64,000 bases of DNA from contig NZ_JAMDHK010000001.1 in assembly GCF_024721115.1 (NCBI RefSeq), positions 370,762 through 434,761 on the forward strand, given 5' to 3'. A program made the translations under genes and the position numbers. Below, one piece after another: positions 17,243-25,674 of the stretch. This DNA comes from Salipiger pentaromativorans (GTDB taxonomy: Bacteria; Pseudomonadota; Alphaproteobacteria; Rhodobacterales; Rhodobacteraceae). Within the stretch, counting starts at the first letter, position 1, and the number at the start of each line of letters is the position of its first letter. The notes under the pieces are model-generated. The model was not told the DNA's origin. It was given only the letters and a program-made list of their open reading frames with translations, and did no database searches.

Positions 17243-17953
17243 TCAGCGCAGCAGCAGCGGCTCTTTCATCCAGGCGCGGATCGCCGCGCTGACCGCGTCC
17301 GGCGCCTCGAGCGGCGGCAGATGGCCCGCCTCCTCGATCACCTCCAGCCTCGCGCCCGGGATCAGCTCGGCCAGAAACGCCTGCCGCTTGACCGGGAAGA
17401 GCTGGTCATGCGCGCCGCAAAGCACCGTCACCGGCACCCGCATCCGGCGCAGCGCGCCCTGCTGGTCGCGCCGCCGCTGAAGAATGCGGACCTGCCGCAC
17501 AAAGGCTTCGACCCCAAGACCCGCGGCCATCTCGTCGAGCATGGCGAGGATTTCCATCTTGAACGGCCCGGGCGCCAGGCTGTCGCCCGGCATCATCGCC
17601 CGCACCGCCGCGTCCAGCCGCCCGGCGCGCGCCTTGATGATCAGCGGATCGCGCTCGGCGGCCTGTTGCGGCGTCTCGGGCAGCGGCGTGGTGCTCATCA
17701 GCATCAGCCGCGAGACGCGGTCCGGCGCCCGGCGCTGCAATTCCATCGCGACGATCCCGCCGAGCCCCAGCCCGGCCAGAGCAAAGCGCCGCGGCATCAG
17801 ATCGAGCAGCCCCGAGGCGACCTCCTCGACCCGTTCGCCGCCGGTCACCGGTGCGACCATCACCGCCATTTCCCGCGAAAGATCGGCGATCTGCGGCCCG
17901 TAGAGCCGCGCATCGCACATCAGATCGGGCAACAACACCAACGGCTCAGCCAT
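17243..17953 (-). CDS. Alpha/beta hydrolase-fold protein lacking the nucleophile serine
   Basis: 236 residues with the alpha/beta hydrolase layout: opening strand LVLLPDLMCDARLYGPQI, nucleophile elbow, a cap region (95-165) and the last triad parts. The elbow reads G61-L62-G63-L64-G65 instead of G-x-S-x-G, so position 63, normally Ser, is Gly. The other triad members are in place: Asp183 in LCGAHDQLFP and His211 in EEAGHLPPLEAPD. Either it is a non-hydrolytic member (binding or lyase-like chemistry) or the residue has been lost recently. Starts with ATG at 17953. The rnpB gene lies just downstream on the same strand. Confidence 0.8.
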   Translation of the reverse strand: MAEPLVLLPDLMCDARLYGPQIADLSREMAVMVAPVTGGERVEEVASGLLDLMPRRFALAGLGLGGIVAMELQRRAPDRVSRLMLMSTTPLPETPQQAAERDPLIIKARAGRLDAAVRAMMPGDSLAPGPFKMEILAMLDEMAAGLGVEAFVRQVRILQRRRDQQGALRRMRVPVTVLCGAHDQLFPVKRQAFLAELIPGARLEVIEEAGHLPPLEAPDAVSAAIRAWMKEPLLLR

Positions 17954-18149
17954 GCCGCCCCGATACCTGCAAAAACCGCTCCCTCGCGGAGATCACCATT
18001 CCCTGCCCCATCTGCTCTGTGCGGACCTTGGCGGAATCCTATCAAAGAGCGCGGCGAGGGAAAGCGGGAATGCGCCGGCCGGGCAAGGCTTTGCCCAAAG
18101 CGGCCTCGCCGGGGCCGCCGGCGTCCCCCGCTCCCCCGGGGCCCGTGCC

Positions 18150-19163
18150 TCACTCCGCCGCCAAGGCGCGCGGCGCGGTGCCCAGGCCGCTGGCCGCATG
18201 GATCTGCATCCAGACGGCGGCCTCGTCGTACAGCGTCCATTCCCGGCGCAGCCCGGCGGGCCCGAATTCCGCGTGGCTGATCCCCATCACATGTACCTCG
18301 GCGCCGCTCGGCCGGCCGAAAGGCCCCCAGCCCGCATGGCGCCCGGTGAGCGACCAGCGCAGCGCGGCGCGCGGTGGCATCAGCCGCTCTTCCAGGCCGA
18401 TCTGGTGGTGAATGCGGAACCGGGCATCGGGAAAGGCCGCGCGCAGCCCGAACCAGAACCGTTCCGCCCCGCCCGGCCCCTGCGCCGCCACCCCTCCGGG
18501 ATAAGCCATGCGCGCGGCGGGATCGTATTGCGCGGCGATCTCGGAAAAGGCCGCCGACATGATCCGTTCGAGCAGCCCGGCAAAGGCCGCGCCCCACTGG
18601 TTGCCATTGCCCTGCCCGGTATAGGGCCCGGGCTGGTCGATGCCCGGATGGAACGGCCCGCCCTCCGGATCGCCCGCGACGGCATGTTGCCGCGCCCAGT
18701 CGGAAACCCCCAGCCCGAGCTGGCGCAGGATCGCCCCGGTGTCGCGCACCGCCCAGACCTCGCTGATGCGCCGGTCCTTGGCGTAGATATCGGCCAGCAG
18801 CCGGAACCGCAGCCGGCGCCCGCTGGCGGCGCCGAAAAGCCCCGCCCCGTCATGCCCGCCCTGCAACAGCAACCGCTGCGCGCCCAGCATCCCGAGCCGG
18901 GGCGCGCCCGACCAGATCACATCTTCGGAACGCGCGGCCAGATCCGGCAGCGCCGCCAGCAGACCAACCGCCTCGTCCCGCAGCGCGGCGGGGCCATAGC
19001 CCATCGCCAGCGCCTGCCGGTGGATCATCTGCGGATGGCACAGATCGCGCAGCCCCGCCTCGAGGCTGCGCCGGTTCCAGAGCGTTTCGGCCACCAGACG
19101 CAGAAACGCCGGATATGCCTGCCCGCCTTCGTCGCGCCAAAGCCCCTCCTCGCGCCAAAGCAT
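18150..19163 (-). CDS. SnoaL/NTF2-like protein with two related domains
   Basis: 337 residues. Start ATG at 19163 after GGAGGG. The sequence is consistent with two NTF2-like (SnoaL polyketide-cyclase) domains: residues about 15-150 and 195-325. Aromatic and His-rich segments recur (RRSLEAGLRDLCHPQMIH in the first, AQYDPAARMAYPGG and RFRIHHQIG in the second) as in ester cyclase-like proteins. No catalytic set can be fixed. Such proteins are often annotated as nuclear transport factor 2 family. It sits between the hydrolase at 17243 and the VOC gene at 19276, on the same strand but separated by 196 and 112 bp, so co-transcription is uncertain. Confidence 0.7.
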   Translation of the reverse strand: MLWREEGLWRDEGGQAYPAFLRLVAETLWNRRSLEAGLRDLCHPQMIHRQALAMGYGPAALRDEAVGLLAALPDLAARSEDVIWSGAPRLGMLGAQRLLLQGGHDGAGLFGAASGRRLRFRLLADIYAKDRRISEVWAVRDTGAILRQLGLGVSDWARQHAVAGDPEGGPFHPGIDQPGPYTGQGNGNQWGAAFAGLLERIMSAAFSEIAAQYDPAARMAYPGGVAAQGPGGAERFWFGLRAAFPDARFRIHHQIGLEERLMPPRAALRWSLTGRHAGWGPFGRPSGAEVHVMGISHAEFGPAGLRREWTLYDEAAVWMQIHAASGLGTAPRALAAE

Positions 19164-19275
19164 CCTGCCCTCCTGTCTATGTTCGGAGGCAGTCTGGCAC
19201 GTCACGGGTTAGGAAATGGTTGCCACACGCCCTTCCTGCCGACGCGCGCTTCGGCGCCCGGGCGGCAACCCGGCC

Positions 19276-19713
19276 TCAACCTTCGCCATATCCCTGCCAG
19301 CGAAAGGCGCCATCCCCGGCACGCAGCGGCGAGAACGGGTTGTAGGCGATCTCCCAGATATGGCCGTCGGGATCGGCGAAATAACCGTGATAGCCGCCCC
19401 AGAACACCTCTTGCGGCACCTTCAGGATGCGCGCGCCCACGGCCTCTGCCCGGCTCATCAGCGCATCGACCTCGGCCTTGCTGCGCAGGTTATGCGCCAG
19501 CGTCAGCGCGCCCCTGCCCAGCTCGTCCACCGGCAGGCCGATATCCTCGGCCAGCGCGTCGAGCCCGAAGAGCCCCAGCGTCTGCCCGAGCAGATCGAAG
19601 GCGATGACCCCGCCGGGGCCCTCGGTCCGGACCCATCCCAGCGCCTCGTAGAACGCCGCCGCGCCTTCCAGATCGCGCACCCCCAGGGTGATCAGGCTGA
19701 TTCTCTGTTCCAT
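19276..19713 (-). CDS. VOC (glyoxalase/bleomycin-resistance-like) family protein
   Basis: 145 residues with one vicinal-oxygen-chelate domain: ITLGVRDLEGAAAFYEALGW opens the first beta-alpha-beta module, and FADPDGHIWEIAYNP closes the second with the usual metal Glu. The conserved first-module His is not seen at the usual place (the start is LGV, not LxH), so metal binding may be partial. Start ATG 19713 with GGAGGA upstream; longer frames into the phosphatase gene are shadows. It could be a lactoylglutathione lyase, dioxygenase or resistance protein; sequence does not separate them. Confidence 0.82.
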   Translation of the reverse strand: MEQRISLITLGVRDLEGAAAFYEALGWVRTEGPGGVIAFDLLGQTLGLFGLDALAEDIGLPVDELGRGALTLAHNLRSKAEVDALMSRAEAVGARILKVPQEVFWGGYHGYFADPDGHIWEIAYNPFSPLRAGDGAFRWQGYGEG

Positions 19714-19739
19714 CTGCGCTCCTCCATGCCGTGCATATC

Positions 19740-20333
19740 CTAGCCCTGCGGCGCGCCGCCGAACATCCGCTCCATCGGCACCCAGCCCTCGACAAGCCGC
19801 CAGCCGGGCAGCGAGACTCGCAGCACATTGCCGCCGCCCGCGGGCTGATCGTGGCTGCGCGCGATCGGGGCGCCCAGCAGATGCGCCCGGAACAGCGCCC
19901 CCACCCCGCCATGGCCGACCACCGCGATATCGCCCTGCGTCTCGTCTGCGGCCACCAGCCCGCGCAGCGCCGCCACGATGCGCGCCTGGGCATCCTGCGC
20001 CCGCTCCCATCCGCGCACGCTCTCCTCCGGGCGGGCAAAGAACGCATCCGCCACCGTCTCGAATTCCTCGGCCGGCAGATAGCCCGTGGCCGAGCGGTCG
20101 TTCTCGTGCAGCGCCTCGACGATCTGCGGCACGAGGCCCAATCGGTCGCCAAGGATCTCCGCCCCGTCGCGCGCCTTGCGCTCGGCGCTGCAATAGATCG
20201 CGCTCACCCCGTCGCAGCGGTCGGAAAACGCCGCGTGGCGCGCCCGGCCCTTGTCCGACAGCGGCCAGTCGGGCACCGGCACCGCAGGGTCGATCCGCAC
20301 CTCCGCATGGGACAGGAAGAGAAGCTGCCTCAT
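19740..20333 (-). CDS. Histidine-phosphatase superfamily protein (SHAE variant)
   Basis: 197 residues, phosphoglycerate-mutase/SixA-like fold. The phosphohistidine is His9 in LFLSHAEVRIDP, but the usual RHG/RHA arginine is Ser8. The context SHAEVRIDPAVPVPDWPLSDKG is a recognisable branch in which T/S-H-P/A replaces R-H-G. Second-half residues remain: SAERKARDGAEIL (Arg after strand 2) and VVGHGGVGALF (catalytic His). Activity may be weak or directed to an unusual phosphoester. Its ATG overlaps the stop of the hydrolase gene at 20330 as ATGA, so the two are co-translated. Confidence 0.82.
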   Translation of the reverse strand: MRQLLFLSHAEVRIDPAVPVPDWPLSDKGRARHAAFSDRCDGVSAIYCSAERKARDGAEILGDRLGLVPQIVEALHENDRSATGYLPAEEFETVADAFFARPEESVRGWERAQDAQARIVAALRGLVAADETQGDIAVVGHGGVGALFRAHLLGAPIARSHDQPAGGGNVLRVSLPGWRLVEGWVPMERMFGGAPQG

Positions 20334-21070
20334 CCCCCGGCCTCGAGAATGGCGGCTTCGATCATCGCCAGATTCTCCGGCTCCGAAAACCGGTGATCGG
20401 CCCCCTTCACAAAGCTCAGCCGCACATCCGGCCCGTCGATATGGTCGAAGAGCCGCAGCGCGGTCTCGCGGCTGACCGCCTCGTCCGCGCTGCCCTGCAG
20501 AAGCCGCACGGGAAACCCCATGGGCAGCGGCGCGCGCAGCACCAGATGGTCGCGCCCGTCCTCGATCAGCCGCCGTGTCACCGCGTAGGGATCGCCATAG
20601 GCCGAGGGCAGATAGGTCACGCCCTCCTCCATCACCTTGCGGCGCTCCTCCTCCGAGAACCCGGCCCAGAACCCGTCCTCGGTGAAATCCGGCGCCGCCG
20701 CGATGCCGACGAACCCCGCGACCCGCGCGCCCAGCCTTTGGGTCATCAGGCAGCCGATCCAGCCCCCCATGGACGAGCCGACAAGCAGCAGCGGCCCCTC
20801 GGTCACCGCCTCGATCACCGCCTGGGCATCCGCCGCCCAGTCGCCGATGCAGCCCTCTTGGAAGGCGCCGCCGGACTGGCCATGGCCGGAATAATCGAGC
20901 CGCAGAAAGGCCCGGCCCCGGGCCGCGGCCCAGGCTTCGAGATGCACTGCCTTGGTGCCCTCCATGTCGGATTTGTAGCCCGAGAGGAACACCACGACCG
21001 GGCCGGAACCCGGCGTATAGGCATAGGCAAGCCGCGCCTTCGGGCCCTCGAGATAAGCGGTTTCGGCCAT
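20330..21070 (-). CDS. Alpha/beta hydrolase (ABHD10-like)
   Basis: 246 residues. Canonical hydrolase layout: VVVFLSGYKSDMEGTKA (oxyanion region), FLRLDYSGHGQSGG, nucleophile elbow GSSMGGWIG (Ser in the middle), Asp in LLQGSADEAVSRE and catalytic His in KGADHRFSEPENL. The SGYKSDMEG segment resembles ABHD10/YqiA-type acyl-protein thioesterases; that is a resemblance only. Translationally coupled with the histidine-phosphatase gene (ATGA overlap), so the pair may act on the same metabolite class. Confidence 0.85.
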   Translation of the reverse strand: MAETAYLEGPKARLAYAYTPGSGPVVVFLSGYKSDMEGTKAVHLEAWAAARGRAFLRLDYSGHGQSGGAFQEGCIGDWAADAQAVIEAVTEGPLLLVGSSMGGWIGCLMTQRLGARVAGFVGIAAAPDFTEDGFWAGFSEEERRKVMEEGVTYLPSAYGDPYAVTRRLIEDGRDHLVLRAPLPMGFPVRLLQGSADEAVSRETALRLFDHIDGPDVRLSFVKGADHRFSEPENLAMIEAAILEAGG

Positions 21071-21162
21071 CGCACTCCCTCCACGGTCGGTCGGCGCGAC
21101 TGTGGCCCCGGGCGCTGTCCGGATGCAACCGGGTTTCGCCCCGGACCGGAGCCCGCCGGACA

Positions 21163-21197
21163 GAAAAAGGCCCGGGAACCGAACGGTCCCGGGCCTT
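21163..21197 (-). terminator. Rho-independent terminator after yebC
   Basis: On the minus strand, GGCCCGGGACCG and CGGTTCCCGGGCC-type arms pair with a short loop, followed by TTTTT. It is located 27-61 bp after the yebC stop. Confidence 0.85.
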
Positions 21198-21223
21198 ATG
21201 CTATCTTGCGTCGCGGCACGCGG

Positions 21224-21964
21224 TCAGAGCTGCGCCATGACCTCGTCGGAGGCTTCGAAATTCGTGGTCACGCGCTGCACGTCGTCATCGTCCTCCAGCG
21301 CATCGACCAGCTTCATCAGCGTCTGCATGGCATCGAGATCGAGCTCGGTGGTGGTGCCCGGCTTCCAGATCAGCTTGGTGCTCTCGGATTCGCCCAGCTC
21401 CGCCTCGAGCGCGGTGGAGACCTCGTTCAGATCGGTGTCGGCACAATAGATGACATGGCCGTCTTCCGAGCTTTCCACATCCTCGGCGCCAGCCTCGATC
21501 GCCGCCATCATGACGGTGTCGGCATCGCCCGCATCCGCCGGGTAGACGATCTCGCCCTTGCGCTCGAACATGAAGGCCACCGAGCCGGTCTCGCCCAGGT
21601 TGCCGCCATTCTTGGTGAAGGTCGAACGCACGTTCGAGGCGGTGCGGTTGCGGTTGTCGGTCATCGCCTCGACGATCACCGCCACGCCGTTGGGGCCATA
21701 GCCCTCATAGCGGATCTCTTCGTAATTGTCGCCCTCGCCGCCCGTCGCCTTCTTGATGGCGCGTTCGATATTGTCCTTGGGCATGGACTGGCTCTTGGCT
21801 TCCTTGATGGCCAGCCGCAGGCGCGGGTTCTTGTCGGGATCGGGGTCGCCCATCTTGGCGGCGACGGTGATCTCCTTGGAGAATTTCGAGAACAGCTTTG
21901 CGCGCACCGCGTCCTGACGGCCCTTGCGGTGCTGGATGTTTGCCCATTTGGAATGGCCGGCCAT
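21224..21964 (-). CDS. yebC: YebC/PmpR-family probable translational/transcriptional regulator
   Basis: 246 residues. ATG 21964 gives the family start [18 protein letters not shown]. Later blocks [56 protein letters not shown] and the [11 protein letters not shown] segment are all present, then an acidic C-terminal domain. Recent work on the family in other bacteria links YebC proteins to easing of ribosome stalling at proline runs; older reports describe a DNA-binding regulator (PmpR). Which applies here is not shown by sequence. Monocistronic, with its own terminator. Confidence 0.95.
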   Translation of the reverse strand: MAGHSKWANIQHRKGRQDAVRAKLFSKFSKEITVAAKMGDPDPDKNPRLRLAIKEAKSQSMPKDNIERAIKKATGGEGDNYEEIRYEGYGPNGVAVIVEAMTDNRNRTASNVRSTFTKNGGNLGETGSVAFMFERKGEIVYPADAGDADTVMMAAIEAGAEDVESSEDGHVIYCADTDLNEVSTALEAELGESESTKLIWKPGTTTELDLDAMQTLMKLVDALEDDDDVQRVTTNFEASDEVMAQL

Positions 21965-22141
21965 GGATGCCCCTTGCCTTGTCGGATCAGGTTGAAATGT
22001 CGCCACGCGCTATAGCCCAGAGCCGGGCTCTGCCGCAAGCCCGTCGCCCGTGCCCTTTCATCTTTCCGGCAAATACACCCGCCGGCGCGCACCGCGAGCG
22101 CCCCCTTTTCCGGAACGCGCAACCGGGGTAAAGCCTGCCTC

Positions 22142-22876
22142 ATGAGCCGCTTTCTGATCCTCCAGCTCCGCCCCGAAACCGAGGCCAGCGACGATGAATT
22201 CGCCGCCTTTCTGCGCAAGGGCGGGCTGTCCGAAGAGGCCGTGTACCGCATCCGGCTCGACCGGGAGGATCTGCCCGAAGGGCTCGATCCGCGCGACTAT
22301 GCCGGGGTGATCGTCGGCGGCGGGCCCGGCTGCGTGTCGGACGCCCCCGAGAAGAAGACCCCGGTGGAAGCCCGGATCGAGGCCGCCTGCCTGTCGCTGA
22401 TGCCTGCGATCACCAGGGCCGACGTGCCCTTTCTGGGCTGCTGCTACGGCATCGGGATCCTGGCGCATCATCTCGGCGCCGAGGTGGGCAAGGCCCGCTA
22501 CGGCGAGCCGGTGGGGCATGTCGCCTGCGAGATAACGGCGGAGGGCGCGCGCGATCCGCTGCTTGCCGGGCTGCCGGAGCGCTTCGACGCTTTCGTGGGG
22601 CACAAGGAGGCGGTGCAGCACCTGCCCCGCGGCTGCGTGCATCTGCTGCGCTCGGCCCCCTGCCCGTTCCAGATGATCCGCCATGGCGAGAATGTCTATG
22701 CCACGCAGTTCCACCCCGAGGCCGACGCCGCCGGCTTCGAAACCCGGATCCGCATCTACCGCCACAAGGGCTATTTCGAGCCCTCCGAGGCCGAGGCGCT
22801 GATCGCCATGTGCCGCGCCGCGAATGTAACCTGGCCGGAGCAGATCCTGCGGACCTTCGTCAGCCGCTACGGCTGA
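22142..22876 (+). CDS. Class I glutamine amidotransferase (GATase1-like)
   Basis: 244 residues with a single GATase1 domain and no synthetase partner domain. Nucleophile Cys101 in LGCCYGIGIL, and His191/Glu193 in ATQFHPEAD form the triad. An early VIVGGGPGCVSD loop fits the oxyanion region. This is the free-standing type annotated as GMP synthase-like glutamine amidotransferase; it may act as a glutaminase, a gamma-glutamyl hydrolase or an amidotransferase with an unlinked partner. A palindromic terminator pair follows. Confidence 0.87.
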   Translation: MSRFLILQLRPETEASDDEFAAFLRKGGLSEEAVYRIRLDREDLPEGLDPRDYAGVIVGGGPGCVSDAPEKKTPVEARIEAACLSLMPAITRADVPFLGCCYGIGILAHHLGAEVGKARYGEPVGHVACEITAEGARDPLLAGLPERFDAFVGHKEAVQHLPRGCVHLLRSAPCPFQMIRHGENVYATQFHPEADAAGFETRIRIYRHKGYFEPSEAEALIAMCRAANVTWPEQILRTFVSRYG

Positions 22877-22881
22877 GCCCC

Positions 22882-22905
22882 AAAACGCTTCCTCCGAAGC
22901 GTTTT
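22882..22905. terminator. AT-flanked stem-loop after the amidotransferase gene
   Basis: AAAACGCTTC...GAAGCGTTTT inverted repeat with 10-bp arms and a 4-nt loop (22882-22905). Ending in TTTT on both strands, it can terminate transcription from either side. Confidence 0.75.
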
Positions 22906-22908
22906 GCG

Positions 22909-22938
22909 CCCAGGATTTTTCGTACGAAAAATCCTGGG
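22909..22938. terminator. Bidirectional palindromic terminator between convergent genes
   Basis: Perfect palindrome CCCAGGATTTTT-CGTACG-AAAAATCCTGGG, 12-bp arms around a self-complementary centre, between the amidotransferase gene and the SLC13 permease. It supplies T-runs in both directions within the stem. Confidence 0.75.
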
Positions 22939-22946
22939 CCCGCCTC

Positions 22947-24725
22947 TCAGAGCGGCCAGATCAGCGGAATGACCAGCGCCGAAAGCACCCCGACGCTGAA
23001 GTTCAGCGGCACCCCCACCTTGAGGAAATCCGAGAACCGGTAGCCGCCGGGCCCGTAAACCAGCGTGTTGGTCTGATAGCCGATGGGCGTGGCGAAGCTG
23101 CACGAGGCCGCCACCATCACCGCCACCACCAGCGGGCGCGGATCGACCCCCAGCGCCTCGGCCAGCGAGATCGCGATGGGCGTCACCACCACCGCCACCG
23201 CGTTGTTGCTGACCGCCTCGGTCAGCACCGAGGTCAGCAGGAACACCGCCCAGATCAGCAAGGGCCCCGGCAGCAGCTCCATCACCGGCGCCACCGCGCC
23301 CACGATCAGCGCCACCGCGCCCGAGGCATCCAGCGCCGCACCGATGGCCAGCATGGCGAAGATCAGCGCCAGCAACTGCCCTTCGACAAAGGAAAACGCC
23401 TCGTCCGCGTCGATGCAGCGCGCCAGCAGCACCACCGCAACCGCGATCACCGCCAGCGCCAGGATCGGCGCGGCCCCCAGCGCCGAAAGCACCACGATCC
23501 CGGCCATCGCGCCGATGGCGATCGGCGCGTGACCGCGCCGGAACGCCCGCGCCGAGGGATGCGAGACATCCACCAGCTCCATATCGCCCGCCAGCCGCTT
23601 GATGTCCTCCGGCGCGCCCTCGAGCAGCAGCGTATCGCCGACCCGCACCACAAGATCGTCGAGCTTGCGGCCGATGTTCTGGTTGCGGCGGTGCACCGCC
23701 AGCGGATAGACGCCATAGCGCCGCCGCAGCCGCATCGCGCCCAGCGACCGGCCCACCATCTTGCAGCCCGGGGTGATCAGCACCTCGACCGTGGTGGTCT
23801 CCTTGGCCGAGATCTGGTCCACCCGCTTCAGCGACTTGTTGCGTTGCAGGCTCAGAAGCTCGGTCATCTGCGTGCGCAGCACCACCCGGTCGCCCACCTC
23901 GAGCACAACGCCCTGAAGATCGCGGCGCAGCGAGGCATCGCCGCGGATCACGTCGATCAGCCGCACCCCCTCGCGCTTGAAGAGCTGCACTCCCAGAGCC
24001 TCGCGGCCGATGAGGTTCGATTCGGGTGGAATCACCGCCTCGGTGAAGAATTTCATCCGCGACCGGTCCGACAGCATCCCGGCCATGGAATGCCGCTCGG
24101 GCAGCAGGAAGCGGCCCGCCACCACCAGATAGAGCATGCCCCAGGCCACGAGGATCACCGCCAGCGGCGTGACCTCGAAGATCGTGAAGGGCGCCATGCC
24201 CTGGCTGCGGGCCACCCCGTCCACCAGCAGGTTGGTCGAGGTGCCGATCAGCGTGGTGGTGCCGCCCAAAATCGCGGCATAGCTCAGCGGGATCAGCAAT
24301 TTCGAGGGCTGCACCCCAAGCGAATGCGAGATCTGCACGAAGATCGGCAGCATCATCACCACCACCGGCGTGTTGTTCATGAAGGCCGAGGCGAGAATCA
24401 CCACCAGCATGATCAGCGCGATCGCCCGGCGCGGACGCCGCGCCACCTGGCCCTGTGCGAAGGTGGCAAAGGCATCCAGCGCGCCGGTGCGCACCAGCGC
24501 GCCCATCACCACGAACATCGCGGCGATGGTCCAGGGGGCCGGATTCGACAGCACCTTCAGCGCCGCATCATAGGGCAGAACCCCCAGTGCCAGCAGCACC
24601 GCAACCCCGCCGATGGCCACCACCTCGGTCGGATAGCGCTCGCGCACGAACATCACGAACATCGCCACGACCGTGGCAATCGTGACATAGGCCTGGGCCG
24701 TCTGACTCAGATCAATCAAATTCAT
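22947..24725 (-). CDS. SLC13-type permease with TrkA-C (RCK_C) domains
   Basis: 592 residues from the ATG at 24725; an in-frame ATG at 24761 would overlap the EamA gene and neither start has a strong Shine-Dalgarno. DASS/CitMHS-like permease: N-terminal membrane half (about 12-210) with ASAFMNNTPVVVMMLPI and GTTTLIGTSTNLLVDG motifs, two cytosolic RCK_C/TrkA-C domains (about 225-385, including LGAMRLRRRYGVYPLAVHRR), and a C-terminal membrane half with LTEAVSNNAVAVVVTPIAISL. Members carry sulfate, dicarboxylates or other anions. Substrate is not readable from the sequence. Inner membrane protein. Confidence 0.87.
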   Translation of the reverse strand: MNLIDLSQTAQAYVTIATVVAMFVMFVRERYPTEVVAIGGVAVLLALGVLPYDAALKVLSNPAPWTIAAMFVVMGALVRTGALDAFATFAQGQVARRPRRAIALIMLVVILASAFMNNTPVVVMMLPIFVQISHSLGVQPSKLLIPLSYAAILGGTTTLIGTSTNLLVDGVARSQGMAPFTIFEVTPLAVILVAWGMLYLVVAGRFLLPERHSMAGMLSDRSRMKFFTEAVIPPESNLIGREALGVQLFKREGVRLIDVIRGDASLRRDLQGVVLEVGDRVVLRTQMTELLSLQRNKSLKRVDQISAKETTTVEVLITPGCKMVGRSLGAMRLRRRYGVYPLAVHRRNQNIGRKLDDLVVRVGDTLLLEGAPEDIKRLAGDMELVDVSHPSARAFRRGHAPIAIGAMAGIVVLSALGAAPILALAVIAVAVVLLARCIDADEAFSFVEGQLLALIFAMLAIGAALDASGAVALIVGAVAPVMELLPGPLLIWAVFLLTSVLTEAVSNNAVAVVVTPIAISLAEALGVDPRPLVVAVMVAASCSFATPIGYQTNTLVYGPGGYRFSDFLKVGVPLNFSVGVLSALVIPLIWPL

Positions 24726-24747
24726 GGAATGAATAGCCTGTTTCTGC

Positions 24748-25674
24748 TCAACCCGGCGCATTCTGACGAGGCGTCAGAGGTCTTGCAAGCGTGCTGCGCG
24801 GTCGCGGCTGCACCAGGGCCATCCCTGAGAACAGCACAAGCAGCGCCGCCCAGACCCAGCCGGTATAGGCTTCGCCCAGAAATAGCATCGCCCAGCACAG
24901 CCCGAAGAGTGTGACGAGATAACTCACCTGCACCGCAAACACCGCCCCCGCCCGGCTCACCAGCCAGACATATCCCGCATAGGCCACCGCATGCAGCAGC
25001 GCGCTGGCCGCCAGCGCGCGGTCGGGCACGCCCCAGGGCGGGCGCGGGTCGATGAACTGCCCCGTCGCCAGCGCCAGCGGCAGGCAGATCGCCGCCCCCA
25101 GCACCGAAGCCCCTGCCAGCGTCTGCACCGGGTCGAGCCCGCGCATCCCCCAGCGTGCCACGTAATTGCCCTCTGCCGCGTAGAACGCCGAGGAAATCAG
25201 CGCCACCGGAATCCAGGCCGCCATCGCCGGATCCGGCAGGCTTGCCCTGGGCAGCACCAGAATCGCCACCCCGAGCATCCCCAGGCACAGGCCCAGAAAC
25301 CGCCGGACGCTGAACCGGTCGTTGCCCAGCGCAAGCGCCATGGGAAAGGTGAAGAGCGGCACCGAGCTCAGCAGGATCGACAGCACCCCGGACGGCAGGT
25401 GGATCGCCGCGGTGTAAGAGGTGACGCCCGGCAGCACCGTGCCCACCAGCGCAATGATCAGATAAAGCGGCAGGCTGCGCCGGTCGAAGGGCAGCCCGCG
25501 TCCGCGCAGCACCGTCACGCCGCCCAGCAGCACCGCGCCGATGCTCAATTGCCAGAACAGCAGCCCGAAATGCCGATACCCTTCAGAGACCGCCAGTTTC
25601 GCCAGAGGTTGCGTCGCGCCCCAGGCGGCTCCGATCGCGGCCAGCGCCAGAAACGGCGCAAGCCGGCGGATCAC
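24748..25674 (-). CDS. EamA/DMT-family permease (RhaT-like)
   Basis: 308 residues; ten membrane segments expected, as two EamA repeats (about 8-140 and 155-290). Seen features include FLALAAIGAAWGATQPLAKLA near the start, LPSGVLSILLSSVPLFTFPMAL, and GVAILVLPRASLPD. The start is a GTG (25674-25672) that overlaps the stop of the phosphodiesterase gene as GTGA. Likely a small-molecule or amino-acid exporter, but substrate is unknown. Translationally coupled to the metallophosphoesterase, a link whose reason is not obvious. Confidence 0.87.
   Translation of the reverse strand: MIRRLAPFLALAAIGAAWGATQPLAKLAVSEGYRHFGLLFWQLSIGAVLLGGVTVLRGRGLPFDRRSLPLYLIIALVGTVLPGVTSYTAAIHLPSGVLSILLSSVPLFTFPMALALGNDRFSVRRFLGLCLGMLGVAILVLPRASLPDPAMAAWIPVALISSAFYAAEGNYVARWGMRGLDPVQTLAGASVLGAAICLPLALATGQFIDPRPPWGVPDRALAASALLHAVAYAGYVWLVSRAGAVFAVQVSYLVTLFGLCWAMLFLGEAYTGWVWAALLVLFSGMALVQPRPRSTLARPLTPRQNAPG

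Noticed and set aside
22058-22765. Minus-strand ORF across the amidotransferase gene
   Set aside because: Antisense shadow; the plus-strand product has the full Cys-His-Glu triad.
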